A stretch of 64,000 nucleotides of DNA from Pyricularia pennisetigena (GCF_004337985.1 NC_043741.1:2174269-2238268); one strand, 5' to 3'. Numbered from the stretch's first letter, positions 13,742-25,845 are shown. Program-made: numbers and translations. The notes: generated from the letters alone by a model not told the origin.

Positions 13742-16700
13742 ATGGCTGCCGCCGGAAATCTCGTTTTCAACACGACCAAGGAACTCAAGTCTCGGTCGTC
13801 GTCTGAGCAAGAGCTGTCGTTCGAGACGGAGAGAAGAAACGATGGCAAGGATGCCACGGTCCTCCGCGACAAAGAGACGGGTAACGTCGCCTATCCGACG
13901 CTTGTGCCTCCCCATCCCGAGGACTGGAAGAACCAAACCACGGATGTCGGCTGTAGCGCAAGTGCTGGCAAGAAACCCGAGCCCCCAAAACCAGGCGAGC
14001 ACCCGCCCAAGACGCTTTCCGACCCACTCCAGCGATTTTCGGGCGACGAAGAGCAATTCAGGCCACGGCCGCTCCGGGGCCAGCGGGCGATGACCGAAGC
14101 GATACCTCGCCGGGAAGGCTCGCGCCGCTTCTCGGGCGTGCCCGGACGCCTGCAGCGGGCCGGCACAAACATACCCGATATGCAGCGGGCGCTGTGGCGA
14201 GGTGACCAGGACGACTCTAGCAGCTCGTCTTCGTCCTCGGAGGATGAAATGACCCAGGCTCAGCAGGACAAGAAACAGAAGCGCGCCAAAAAGAAGTTGC
14301 AGAAACAAAAGAGCGACGACCCTTATAGGAAGTTCCGGGTGGGCAACGACAACTACCACACCAAGGGTAAAGTTAAGCGCGACGGTCGTCTGTCCATCTC
14401 GGTGAACGACACCAGTAGCACTGGGTACCTCGCAAAGGCCATCGGGTCGGCAGTTAAGAAGGTCGTACCCAAGGCAAAGGAGGCCACGTCAGACGACGAG
14501 GATGTCGATGATTATGTCTCGAGGCCTGCGGGCTCGAGGGCGTCGTCGGTGACTACAGTTGCAATGGCTAACATACCCTGCCCGAAACTCAACATTGTCA
14601 TTATGGTTATTGGATCCCGTGGAGATGCTCAACCTTTCTTGAAGATCGGTCAAGTTCTCAAGCAACAATATGGCCACCGAGTCCGCATCGCTACCCACCC
14701 GGCATTTAAAGATTTTGTTGAGAAGGACTCGGGTCTGGAGTTTTTCTCAGTGGGAGGTGACCCGTCGGAGTTGATGGCCTTTATGGTCAAGAACCCCGGT
14801 ATGATACCCAAACTGGAGACCGTCAAGGCTGGAGACATTGGCCGCAGGAGAGCAGCCATGGCGGAGATGTTTGAGGGTTTTTGGAGGGCTTGCATCCATG
14901 CAACAGACGACCCCAAGGACCAGGACAACGTGCGATTGATGGGTGACAAGCCCCCATTCATTGCAGATGCCATCATTGCCAACCCTCCTAGTTTCGCACA
15001 CTACCACATCGCTGAAGCCTTGGGGATCCCGCTGCATCTCATGTTCACCTTCCCGTACACTCCCACGCAGGCATTCCCTCACCCGCTTGCCAGCATCAAA
15101 ACATCCAACGTCGACCCCGGATACACGAACTTTATATCATATCCACTGGTCGAGATGATGGTATGGCAAGGGCTGGGCGACCTGGTCAACGATTTTCGAG
15201 TGAAGACACTGGGTTTGGATCCAGTCTCGACTCTCTGGGCACCCGGCGCTACATATCGACTTCATGTTCCCTTCACTTATCTTTGGAGTCCTGGGCTGGT
15301 CCCCAAGCCAGAGGACTGGGGCGACGAGATTGATATCTCAGGTTTTGTGTTCCTTGACCTGGCCTCTTCATTCAAGCCACCAGATGACTTGGTCAAGTTT
15401 TTGGACGATGGCGACCCTCCAATATACATCGGATTTGGGTCCATCGTGGTAGACGACCCTGACCGCTTCACCGAGATGATATTCGAGGCTGTGAAGCAAG
15501 CCGGTGTGCGAGCTTTGGTTTCCAAAGGCTGGGGGAAGCTCGGTGGTGAGAATGTTCCCGACAACGTCTACATGCTCGAGAATACTCCTCACGACTGGCT
15601 ATTCCCTCGCGTCTCTGCTTGTGTCATCCACGGCGGTGCCGGGACGACGGCGATCTCGCTAAAGTGTGGCAAACCAACAATGGTTGTACCTTTCTTCGGC
15701 GATCAGCACTTCTGGGGTAGCATGCTGGAGCGCTGCGGTGCCGGCCCCGAGCCTGTGCCCTACAAACGTCTCACCGCGGAGAAGCTGGCCGAGGGGATAA
15801 AATACTGCCTCAGCGATGAAGCCAAGCAGGCGGCCACCGAGATCGCTAGAGACATAGAGCAAGAAGGCGACGGGGCTGAAAACGCATGCAAATCGTTTCA
15901 CAAGCATCTGACGCTTCAGGGAACACATTCTATGCGCTGCTGCGTCCTCGAAGACCGCGTGGCAATCTGGCATCTCAAGCACACCAACATACGCCTCAGT
16001 GCCATCGCCGCAGATATCCTTGCCAGTAAGAATGCACTGTCCTGGCGCAAGCTCAAGCTCATTCGCCACCGGGAATGGAACGATTTTGAGGGCCCAGGAG
16101 AGCCTGTGACGGGTCTGGCTGGCTCTCTAGTCACTACGGTTGGTGATGTTGTCGGAGGTGTGGGAAGTGTGCCGATGCGCATTGCCAAAAGCTCAAGCAA
16201 AAGGAGAGAGCGCAAGGAGAAGAAAGAGAAGCGAAGAGCACGCCGCGAAGCCCGAGAAAAGGCTCAGGAGGCCAAAGGTCAGGACGCAAAGGCCGAGACT
16301 GAAAAGGACAAGAAGGACGACTCTTCCAAGTCAAAGTCTACCGAGCCATCTGAGAAGCAGGTCAATTCTAGCCAGGGTGCCTCCTCGCGGACGCCAGCCG
16401 GCACTTCTAATTCCAAGGAGGAGGAGCCAAAGACAAAAGGGAAAGTGTCAGAAAACGGCAACCAAGATGCGGATAAAGACAAGGCTGGTAATGAGCTTGA
16501 ACATACCCAAGCCCAAGATCATGCCCAACCTTCAAAGGAGCCTCCCTCAGAGTCACAAAAAGGTGGTGCTAATCCCCGCCGGGAGAGCTACGCTAGTTCC
16601 TTGGCTACAACTGCCACTACGGACACCTCGGAGGAGACGAGCCGAGCCCATGACTTTGCGCAGAACGTAGGGAAGGGCTTTGGCAAGTCGGCACATGCAT

Positions 16701-17704
16701 TGGCACGGGCACCCGTCGACATGTCGCTCGCAGTAGCCCAAGGTTTCCACAACGCACCGCGTCTCTACGGAGATGATACTGTGAGAAGGCCTTTGCGTGT
16801 GACTGGCATGCGGTCGGGACTGCGGGCAGCACGACGCGAATTCGGCTATGGCGTTTACGACGCCTTTACCGGCGTCGTTCGCCTCCCCGTGCGTGGCGCG
16901 CGAGACTCGGGCGCCAAAGGCTTTGCAAAAGGCGTCGGCATGGGCATGATGGGATTTGTGCTCAAAAACTTTGCTGCCATAGCTGGGCCTGGTGCGTACA
17001 CTTTGAAGGGCGTGGCCAAGCAGCTGGAGAAGGGACGATCGCCAGTCAAACACCTCCGCAGGGCTCGTATAGTGCAGGCCCATCGGGAGTGGCAGTCGCT
17101 AGACCGTGAAGGGCAGCAGAAGCTTACCGAACGCATCCTCGATGGCTGGAAAGTTCTGCAGCGTCTTGCACGTGCACTGGAGGAGGCGGAGCGCAAACAG
17201 TCTGGAGGCATCCGAGGCCGGCTCTCGGCGAGGCGTCGACGTGGCATTGGTGCTGCCTTTGAAAGCGTCGAAATCGCTCAGCGCGCGCTCACCGGGATTG
17301 AGGAGGGTCGACTCGAGCAAGTCGTTGAGAAGGGTGCCCGGCGCGAGAGTGACGGCCGTAGCAAGGACGAACGGAAGGTCAAGAGGGAGAAGAAGAAGCA
17401 GGTTTCCGAGCATGCGGGCGAGAGACGCAAGGAGGATGAGGAGAACAGCAAGCGGGAAAGCACGGAGCAGTCTGGCAATGACCACCCTCGCCGCTCGGAT
17501 GCGGACGACCAAGAAAAAAGCACCGGCGGGCAGAAGACCAAGATTCCGGAAAACAACAAGACCGACAACGACAGTGGCAAGTCGTTGGACGGAGAGGAAG
17601 AGAAGAGCAAAGACGGCAATCATATCGCATTTGCCGATGATCCCCGTACTCAGGGCGTCTCAGGAGCACCAGAAAAGCCTGCTGCCAGCAAGATAGCCGC
17701 TTAG
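13742..17704 (+). CDS. Sterol/UDP-glycosyltransferase (GT28 N-terminal plus UGT C-terminal), long tail
   Basis: Predicted UDP-glucose:sterol glucosyltransferase-type enzyme, 1320 aa, a single exon. Residues 1-275 are charged and disordered, with a Ser run. The N-terminal glycosyltransferase fold starts near residue 281 with KLNIVIMVIGSRGDAQPFLK, the usual sterol-glucosyltransferase opening. The donor-binding half contains YIGFGSIVV, then VIHGGAGTTAISLKCGKP with His about 630, and PFFGDQHFWG. Catalysis is therefore likely intact. No PH or GRAM domain is visible, unlike Atg26. After about residue 780 come a Lys/Glu/Arg-rich tail, a moderately conserved block around RAPVDMSLAVAQGFHNAPRLYGD, and a second charged tail. 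An open frame from 13715 begins with TTG; the ATG at 13742 is preferred. Acceptor identity is inferred from family only. Confidence 0.88.
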   Translation: MAAAGNLVFNTTKELKSRSSSEQELSFETERRNDGKDATVLRDKETGNVAYPTLVPPHPEDWKNQTTDVGCSASAGKKPEPPKPGEHPPKTLSDPLQRFSGDEEQFRPRPLRGQRAMTEAIPRREGSRRFSGVPGRLQRAGTNIPDMQRALWRGDQDDSSSSSSSSEDEMTQAQQDKKQKRAKKKLQKQKSDDPYRKFRVGNDNYHTKGKVKRDGRLSISVNDTSSTGYLAKAIGSAVKKVVPKAKEATSDDEDVDDYVSRPAGSRASSVTTVAMANIPCPKLNIVIMVIGSRGDAQPFLKIGQVLKQQYGHRVRIATHPAFKDFVEKDSGLEFFSVGGDPSELMAFMVKNPGMIPKLETVKAGDIGRRRAAMAEMFEGFWRACIHATDDPKDQDNVRLMGDKPPFIADAIIANPPSFAHYHIAEALGIPLHLMFTFPYTPTQAFPHPLASIKTSNVDPGYTNFISYPLVEMMVWQGLGDLVNDFRVKTLGLDPVSTLWAPGATYRLHVPFTYLWSPGLVPKPEDWGDEIDISGFVFLDLASSFKPPDDLVKFLDDGDPPIYIGFGSIVVDDPDRFTEMIFEAVKQAGVRALVSKGWGKLGGENVPDNVYMLENTPHDWLFPRVSACVIHGGAGTTAISLKCGKPTMVVPFFGDQHFWGSMLERCGAGPEPVPYKRLTAEKLAEGIKYCLSDEAKQAATEIARDIEQEGDGAENACKSFHKHLTLQGTHSMRCCVLEDRVAIWHLKHTNIRLSAIAADILASKNALSWRKLKLIRHREWNDFEGPGEPVTGLAGSLVTTVGDVVGGVGSVPMRIAKSSSKRRERKEKKEKRRARREAREKAQEAKGQDAKAETEKDKKDDSSKSKSTEPSEKQVNSSQGASSRTPAGTSNSKEEEPKTKGKVSENGNQDADKDKAGNELEHTQAQDHAQPSKEPPSESQKGGANPRRESYASSLATTATTDTSEETSRAHDFAQNVGKGFGKSAHALARAPVDMSLAVAQGFHNAPRLYGDDTVRRPLRVTGMRSGLRAARREFGYGVYDAFTGVVRLPVRGARDSGAKGFAKGVGMGMMGFVLKNFAAIAGPGAYTLKGVAKQLEKGRSPVKHLRRARIVQAHREWQSLDREGQQKLTERILDGWKVLQRLARALEEAERKQSGGIRGRLSARRRRGIGAAFESVEIAQRALTGIEEGRLEQVVEKGARRESDGRSKDERKVKREKKKQVSEHAGERRKEDEENSKRESTEQSGNDHPRRSDADDQEKSTGGQKTKIPENNKTDNDSGKSLDGEEEKSKDGNHIAFADDPRTQGVSGAPEKPAASKIAA

Positions 17705-18877
17705 AAAAGGGCTTTGCTGCTGTTCAGCCTCAAGTAGACGGCACCAGATCGGGATTCCGAAACATAAACAGTTATGAAGGCATTGGGCAACCATTTGGTA
17801 TGATGAGCTTGGTCGAGAATAATTAATGGTAATGGAGATTCAGTCGTGAAGACAGAATGGAGTAACACACACACAGTATTGAGCAGGCCTTCGATGTCTT
17901 TCTTATTCCCGATAAACCGGGAGCATGCTGATGAAGATGGATACCCCCCCTTTTTCTTGTTTGTTTTTCTTTGGTTATTATCACCCCTAAGCAACAATTC
18001 AGTGTACATGGCTTGTGACGCACATATAATACCACTATAGCAACAAGTAGTATAAATACAACCTATGCAGGCTGTGTCAAGTTGGTTCGAATATTATAAT
18101 CTTTTGACACCTCCCGGGCGCCGTCCCTGGCTCGTGTCCACTGCCATGTGTAGTGTTGAAATAAGCAACTTCTAGGGAATCCCACCAAGTCAAGTAACAG
18201 TGAACGGACCATTGTAGTAGTAGTAGTAGTAGTAATAGTAGTAGTCGTAGTAGTATTGAGTTTTGCGCGTTATTAGACTAGACTAGACATAGTTGGTTTA
18301 CAGTTTTACATGCCTCCTGAATATCTGATATTCAAAGAAAAGAAAACAAACGTCATATCCACGCGCGGGGTGGTGGGAGAAGGAAGAAAGAAAAAAAAAA
18401 AATGCTGACGAAAGCTATGATATATGCCGAGACTCCCGCCTTCGTGTCATGTTGCCGCCGCTTCGCCATGCAACTAGGAAAGAGAAAGAGAGGACAAAAA
18501 GGAAGACAAAAGAAAAAGAGACAGAGAGAGAAAAAAAAGAAGAAAAGAAAGGCAGTGTATCAAACACTCTCTGTTGTGTGGGGTTTGTCTGTTGGGGAGA
18601 GGAGTGTAAAAAGAGAAACCTCGCCCTTCCCAGACTGGAGGGCATCATGAGCTTGTATCGCTCAAGAGTCAGAATTACTCGACCTCGCCCATGTATGTAT
18701 TGATTGCTGTGAGTTCATTAACTATCGTTTCCCTCCCTGGATCTGTGTTTTACAAAGGAAAATAAAGTGGTTTTTTTTTTTTTTTTTTTTTGGTTTTTTT
18801 CTCGGTTGGTTTGCCTTGAATCGCATATCATGGGGTGGGCGATTGCTTGGATTTCTCGTTTGTCGGCATCATGCTCC
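17705..18877. other. Convergent 3' intergenic region
   Basis: About 1.2 kb between the 3' ends of two convergent genes. It contains the TAG microsatellite listed separately, a purine-rich stretch at 18370-18550 and a T run at 18771-18791. No gene is supported. Confidence 0.5.
18214..18255. repeat. (TAG)n microsatellite
   Basis: About 14 units of TAG with a few interruptions (TAA, TCG) in the convergent spacer. Non-coding. Confidence 0.85.
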
Positions 18878-21800
18878 TTAGAGGACACCCTGTCTCCATT
18901 TCTCGACCATGTCCTGTTGCACACCCATCATTTGTCCGTAAGGCTGGGCGTATCCGTATGCCGGTTGTGCGTAGTGTTGGCCGGCAGGGAAACCGTTTCC
19001 GTACATGCTCGTGCGGCCTCCCTGATGCAAGGGCCTTCCCCAGCTTCCGTGTCCGGGCCCATCCTGCGCCGCACCGATAGGCAGGGCCGTGCCGCCGCCG
19101 GCGCCGTCGTTGAAGCGGCCGCCTTGGAAGCCGCTGACCTGACGCTGGGCTCCGATGCCTATCGAGGTCGGCACACCGACGCCGCGCGGGTTGTCGCCGA
19201 CCGCCGAGAGCTGGGACGACGACTGCTGCGCGCGAAGGCTTCGCATCTTTGTCTCGTGATCTCGGGCCGCCCGCTCGGCCTCGGCTTGGAGTCTCAGCCT
19301 TTCTGCCTCGCGGGGGTCCATCTGGCCTTTGGCATCGCTGACCGGGTGCGCGCCCAGGACGTCGGCCAGGCTGATCTTCTTGGTGAGCCTGTTATAGCCG
19401 GGGGCGCTGGGCGGCTCCAAGCTCCGAGCACCCAGTCCGGCACCGCCCGTCAATGCGTGCAGCGCACCGGCGTTGACGTTCATTTCGCGCTCTCGCGCCT
19501 CGCGCTCAGCCTGCAGGCGTCGGCGGCGCTGGCCCAGCGTCTCCTCTTCCTCCGGGGCTGCGTCGGCGGCCTTGCCCTTTGGAGATTTGCTCTGGGCTTC
19601 CGTCTCAGTTTCGCCCACCCCCAGTTGACTCATCATCTCGACAGTGAAGGCGGTACTGACGGGCCTGGCGAGTGGGAGAGGGTTCGCTTTGTCCTCGCGC
19701 GCCTTGAGCCGGCGCATACGGTCACCGAGAGGCTCATCCTCATCCTCGTCATCGTCAGGCCCTGGCTGCGGACCTGGAGCCGTGTGGGTGACGGGCGGGG
19801 CGAGGTTTGCCTGGGACTGACGCAAGTGCGCATTCACGCCTGCCATGGCAGGCGAGAGGGTGATTTGGCTAGCACGCGTCTGACTGACTGGGTTGAGGTA
19901 GACCGAGGTCGGCTGCATCGTCTCGCGACCTTGGATTCTGTCACGACGACGGCTCAGCGGTTCGTTCTCCTCCATTTCGCGACGCTCCATCAGCCCGAGC
20001 GGCCGGTTGACGTCGGCGACGACAGCGGCAATGTCACCGGTGGGGTTGCCACGCATCGCCTGTAGCATTGCCAACGGAATGTCCTCGTCATCGGACAAGT
20101 CGGCGTTCGCCAGCGATGGGTCTTCCCAGGCGAGGTTCACGCGTTTACCCCGGCGGTTCTTTCGTTCGACTTCGGCGACTGCGTCGAGCTCCAGCAGCGT
20201 CGTGTGGAGGCCATTGGGGTGCGCCTTGTTGATGGGTCGAGTACGCATTTTCTGTTGATGCTTTCGGAGCTGAAGTTCTGCCAGGAGAGTTGTGGGTGGA
20301 CCGTGGTATACGTCGTCGTCGTCGTCGTCGCCTTCGTCGTCTTCGTCATCATCATCATCCTCTTCTTCTCCCGAGGATGATTCTTTTTCGTCCTCGTCGG
20401 GCGCCAGCATCTCTGTGGTGGGCGACATGACCTCGCCTTCCCTGCCCTCAATCTCGCGGCGTTTCTGGGAGCCGCCGTCGCCTTGGATACTGCCCTTGGA
20501 GCTGGCCATAGCTGAGTTTCGGTCAGAGCCGTCGTGGCTCGTGCGTGACTTTCCGCCCGCGAGGATGCCCAAGAAAGATGAACGTTCCTTCGCCTCCCGC
20601 ACGGTCGAGGCACTATCGCGCTTGTGATCAACAGACGCCACCGATAATTTTTGCGCCTTGTGCTTCTTCTTTTTCTTTTTCTTTTCCGCACCGTATACCT
20701 CTTCGCCAAGAGTTCCGGCGAATGTATGGTCCGTAAAGGCACTGACGGGAGCGTGGGCCGACGCATCCAGGATGCTGTCTAGAGTCTGCATCGCCGAGCC
20801 ACCTTTGAGTTCAATGCGAGGCACGGTCGAGGGCGAATCGAAAAAGGCCGATGCCCTCACTTGAGGCGGCACATCAGACGGCATCAGTGATAACCTTGAC
20901 ATGCGCTTATCCGCCTCCCTCAATTTTGCGGGCCGACGAAGTTCTTGGGGATGGAACTCTGTCTTGGTGGGCGACGCGCTAGGCTTTCCTGAAGACATAT
21001 CTTGCGATGGCTCCGAGGCGTCGTGCGACACAGACTGACGCGGCTCGTGCATGAATTCAGTACCGAAATCGGGTCCTGCGTTGGGCTCGGCAAGCCATAC
21101 GCGAGATGCCCGACCCTCCTGCGCCATGGTCTCCAACACCTTGGAATAGCGTGCATTTCTGACCGCAGTTTTTGGTTTCTTTGACAGTTTTGGAGGCAAG
21201 TTCAGCATCGCCGGGACCGGAGCAGGGTAGTACAGCATATCCTGCCCAGTGGTAGGGTCGAAATACGACTGAGGTCGCTCCAGCGGTCTCCTCGGTTGAG
21301 GGCGCGGAGCCTCTGATTGACCGTACTGCTGCTGCATGTCTTCGTGGTTTTGTGTAAATACATCATGCGGCTGGGTGAGCAGCTGTTCATGCTGTTGCTG
21401 CTGTTGATGATAATCGTGTTCACCCAGCTGGTTGTGAAACGGACCATCAAAGTCGAAGTGGTTGGGATCGCAGTGAACACCATCAAAGTCTCCGAATGCA
21501 TCATCAAAATGATCATTTTCGGAGCCGTGCCCTGACAACTGCGACTCAGCACGGTAATGGCCCTGGGACTCTCCATAAGCGTCCTGGGGGAAGTACCCTT
21601 GCTCTCTCGATGCGTCGGCTCCGCCGTTTGAGTCTTGCATGTCCAACCGTGGCCTGCGCGACCACGTTTCGGCGTTGGGTGTGTCGTCCCAATGCCCGTT
21701 CGCGTTGGGAGTTCTCTGGTCCAGCCCCATCTGTGCTAGTTGTGCGGGGGTCGGACGGATGGTGCTATCCTGTGCTGCATTCTCCGAGATGACTGGCGAG

Positions 21801-23019
21801 AGGAGCTGGTCGGCCTCGTTGAGTGCGTCATGAGTGAGTGTCGTCGGCGGCTCGTTCTCAGCAATCTCCGCAAGAGAGAGCTTCTTGGCGGATACGACGC
21901 TGCGGACGGAGCTCTTGCCTGGCCCATGGCGTGAGATGGGGAGCGGCGGGATCAAGTTGTCGTCGGTCGAAAGCACGGGGCTGCCATCCTCTGGGATCAC
22001 GTCGCCGATGACAGATGAGGGGGGTCCAGTCGAGCTGGCCTTGCTGGCGGATCTCAACCTCGTCCTCGACAGAGAGTGAGTGGGCGACATGACGTAGCCG
22101 CTGGGAGAGTATCCTCCAGATCTTGCGGCACTGTTGAGGCTGGCGATGGAGAGATGTCGCGAGAAGGGCGGTGGAGGAGCGTCACTGACGACGCTACTAT
22201 TGTCGAAATTGTCGCTGTTGTGTTGAAGTTGTGAGGCCAGGATCATGGACCGCTGGCTGTCCCTCCTTTTCAGCTGGGTGTGGGCGTCGCGGATGGCGTC
22301 CTCAATGGACGAGGTCATGGAAAAGCGCTCTGCAGTCGCTTCCAGCGCGGCTACGTTGCCAATGTATGCACCTGACTTGGCGTTCAATTCAGGAGTCGGA
22401 TGTTGGAGGGGTGCGTTGCTGCAGACGCTTCGGATCGAGGATGCGCGGGACAGGGCCACGGCACTTCGTGGGGTTTCGGAAGAGTGCAGGGAATGGAGCT
22501 CGGAGTGTAGGTTGGGTAGTTGTGGCCTCGAGGCTTTCGGGCGCACGATACGCATACGCGTAGGGCTGCTGGTCACGCTGCCGGATCCGTTGGTGGCGAT
22601 GCCGGTGTTGATGACTTGGGTTTCGAGATTGCTCTTGCAGTTGGACACGGATTTTTCCCCGGCCGAAACTGTGGCGGATCGACGCCCTTCTTTGGGGGAC
22701 TGCAGATCCTCCCGAGGGTCCGTTGCCGATGCTGCACCAGCGTCAATCAGCCGCGCCTTGTTTAAAGCAGCGTCGCCCTCAATGCCAGAACTAGTAGATG
22801 CTAGTGGCGTTTCCACCTGTGAGGACAAAGAAGCTGTCGTTCTGGCCTTTGTGGGTTCCACAGTGGCGCTCTTTGGTACAAGTTGCAAACTCAAATCAGC
22901 TTCCGGGGACGTGCATGTTCCCGGGGACGGCGACGCAAGAACTGGGCTGAAGGCGCCGCTGTGAGGCGTTGCGGTCGATGCGGAATTGGGGCTCGAGAAG
23001 AGATCGTGTTGGTGGTTGT

Positions 23020-23052
<33 letters not shown>

Positions 23053-23263
23053 AGCCCCTATTCGCGTCAGAAGATTCGAGTAGGGGTGCAGGTGGTACCG
23101 GAGGGGATGCCCCGTCCTTGGGCGACATTGTGGCTCGTGTCGGCGGCGTTGGGGTCGTCAATTGGGCGGCTGGTGTTGGAGTATCCGTGCCTGCATTATT
23201 ATTTTCACTGGCGCCATGCGATGGGCTAAGCACCGTTTCTTCCTTGTCGGCGTCTTCGCTCAT
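18878..23263 (-). CDS. Large low-complexity protein of unknown function (1461 aa)
   Basis: Single long exon; the first plausible start is the ATG at 23261-23263 (MSEDADKEETVLSPSHG). The frame stays open upstream to 23536, but that part is low-complexity leader. I do not recognise the family. Features in order: a Pro/Thr/Ser-rich N-terminus; an Asn run (about residues 75-90, encoded by a GTT-repeat on +); Ser-rich disordered stretches; a Gln/His-rich stretch near the middle; a better-ordered segment PAMLNLPPKLSKKPKTAVRN followed by ARYSKVLETMAQEGRASRV; a nine-Lys run; an acidic Glu/Asp run of about 25 residues; and a C-terminal Arg/Glu-rich, coiled-coil-like region (QRRRRLQAEREARERE) ending in MVEKWRQGVL. 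This composition suggests a scaffold or regulatory protein, but no function can be assigned. It is convergent with the glycosyltransferase gene. Confidence 0.82.
23015..23053. repeat. (GTT)n trinucleotide repeat coding poly-Asn
   Basis: A GTT repeat with one GAT interruption inside the 1461-residue gene. On the coding (-) strand it is AAC codons giving an Asn run, a likely site of length polymorphism. Confidence 0.85.
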
Positions 23264-23661
23264 AGTCGGCCGTGTTGCGCCCGTGGGGACGGCGCAAAAT
23301 TCATTATTCGATAGTAAAACAATGGATGTTGTTTTGTTTCTTTGGCAGGCGTACAAAGAAAAAAAAAATAGACTGGAAAAAAAGATAGACGACGGCAAGA
23401 AGACAAACGGGATAAGCAAAAGATGGGTGGGAAGGGCGGCCTGGCCAAGTTGGGGTTGTGGGTGTGTGGATGTGTTGGTCGAGGGTCCCTGGTCGATGGT
23501 GGTGTTGTGGGCACTGGCGCTGGCACTGACAGGCATGCCGACAGACGCTTGGTGTGGTGGTCAGTGGCAGTGAGTGACACTTTGCAGACAGCAGGTGCAG
23601 GTTGCAGATGCGGCTACGTGCGCTGGCTGGCGTCAGTTGAGAGAGATGCTTCCAGTTTCCT

Positions 23662-23699
23662 ATCAAATCAATCAATCAATCAATCAATCATCAATCAAT
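23662..23699. repeat. (AATC)n tetranucleotide repeat
   Basis: About nine tandem AATC/ATCA units with one short interruption, upstream of the 1461-residue gene. Non-coding. Confidence 0.85.
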
Positions 23700-25805
23700 A
23701 ATACTCGACACTGCTTGCGGCTTAGACGGCCACGAGTTCGCGTCAGCTACCTTGCATTAATCCATAAGTGGTTTGCGCATATCTAGCAGTAAAATATTTC
23801 TACTGCAATCCATTACTATAGATACTCTGTACAGTAATCATGTCTAGTCGGATCAAGGCAATCACTGCCTGAAATTACACGGTCCATCGTTGTAGAGAGC
23901 ATTTTTTTTTCTTTTCAAAGTTTTACTTTTTGGCGCCTTTTGGAACTCGGTGTAATTGCTTCTGCATTGTTTCCCCGATCGACAGGTACGCGGGCCATTC
24001 CCCGCCCACGTCCTTTGCTTGTTTTTTTTTGTTTTTTTATGTGTTCGTTTCGTCAGAACAGAGTCATCACCAAGCCATTACGAAGTGATTGGGTTTCGTC
24101 TAGGAACGCACAGATTCTGCACGCGTGGTTTCTGTCGTGGCCGGCACAACGGCTACGGCCATATGCAAGTGCTATGTCCTTGGCGCAAACTCTGCCGTAC
24201 AGTCGGACCTTGTTCGGTTCTCGCTCTGCTAACTGGAACGGTTGGCCAGACTCGTTCCTTTGTCTGACGTTTGGAGATTGCGCCTATTATACAGTATTCC
24301 TTCCTGTACCAACCAGTCGACTTCAATCGTGTGCGCCAGAGTATGTCCAGGGGGTGACGGTGGCATGGAAAGGAAAGATTGATATGAAATTTTGTTAGAT
24401 TAGATTATACAAGCCGCCTGGGTGCAAACCAGCCAGACCATGCCAATCAACCCATGAAAGAGCCCCCAACCTTATCAAATCTAGCATGCCTGTAAATTCC
24501 TGCCTGCTCGGTACTTCGCTTCTCGGAAAAGAGAATAAACATGCCAATCTTTTTCTGTTTTCAGCTGGTATTTAGCCTTGCTGCCTGCCAAGGCACATGA
24601 GAGCTACGTGAGTAAGGTAGTAATAATAGGTAGGTCGCTATTATAGGTATGATGTCTATCTTTACTGCGTATTCCAATTCTCAGATCACCAAGCGCCAAA
24701 ATTTCCAGGATGTGATTGCGCTCAAATCATATCATGCTCAGTCAACCTGGAAATAGCAACGGGGACTAGCGGGCTGAATCGTGTCCGTGTCCACAAGCCT
24801 GGGAGCACACACGCACACACACACAAATGCGATTCCTGGTTACGAGCACAGCGGTTATTACTGGGATGCAGATCCGGATATGTATGGTTAAACTTGGTTG
24901 GCCAATCTCTTGACCAAGCCTGGTGGTCCTGACAATCCAGGTAAGAAAAAAAAAATCTACTATAGTAGGCTTTGATTGTTATACAGTAGTACCAAATAGT
25001 ATATTGGTTGACCAAGCCTGTACCCAAGAACCATACCCGCGGGTCTGGTCTGACACTTGTCGACCCTACGGAGGTACAGCCCACAAATACTGTAGCGGAA
25101 ACGATTAGCCATCAAGCTCAGGGACGTAACCCTTCGTCCAAGCTCGGTAAACATGACGTCCTTGCTCCACCCGACTTGATTCGTCCCATTGCGACTTGGC
25201 CACAAACGCCAAATCTCCCAGTTCAGTCATATCAAAGATTTTTTTTTTATGTCTGTCTCCACGTACAACGCGATACGACAGACGTGATTAGTACAAAAAC
25301 CTGACAATACGACGCTCGCTGGGGAACCTCAAGATCCAAGATCCCGTAGTGAGAAGGAAAGGCTGGGCCTGTCAAGCATGTAGGAAGCAAGGTACGGCCT
25401 GTCAAGGGGGCCTCTCGCAACAAATCCCACGCCAATCCGTAGTAGTGTCGCATTCTCCGCCTACCTACACGAAGAGGCGCGGATATTTCTCGCCGCTGCC
25501 TGCCTGTCCATATGGGACCTCCGGACCAAGGAAGGCAAGACGGTCCTCGACTTGAAGCGTCCGCCGACCAAAACTGGATGGGGACGGCTCTGGGTCGAAC
25601 TGCAGACAAACCGTTCGGTTAAGCCGGATGCACATTCATTTCATTCGCGGGCAACCCGGGCCGCTGGCCAATGATCAATATGGCAGGGTAGACAGGTGTG
25701 GCAGCCACCCTCGCGACGAATCGAGGTCTGGACCTTTCTTGGGTTATCATGTGGCAGATGGCTACAAAGGGCACGCAGGGCAGAGAAATGTTGGCAATGG
25801 GTGGG

Positions 25806-25806
<1 letters not shown>

Positions 25807-25845
<39 letters not shown>

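Noticed and set aside
18767..20065. 432-codon open frame on + across the 1461-residue gene
   Set aside because: Antisense shadow of a GC-rich coding region; the minus strand carries the coherent protein.
23264..23536. In-frame 5' extension of the 1461-residue protein
   Set aside because: Ser/Phe-rich, low-complexity leader; the ATG at 23263 gives a typical acidic start.
25349..25555. C-x2-C-x6-C pattern (CQACRKQGTAC) resembling half a Zn2Cys6 cluster
   Set aside because: No second half, no adjoining exon and a short frame in the gene-poor region; probably chance, or at best a relic.
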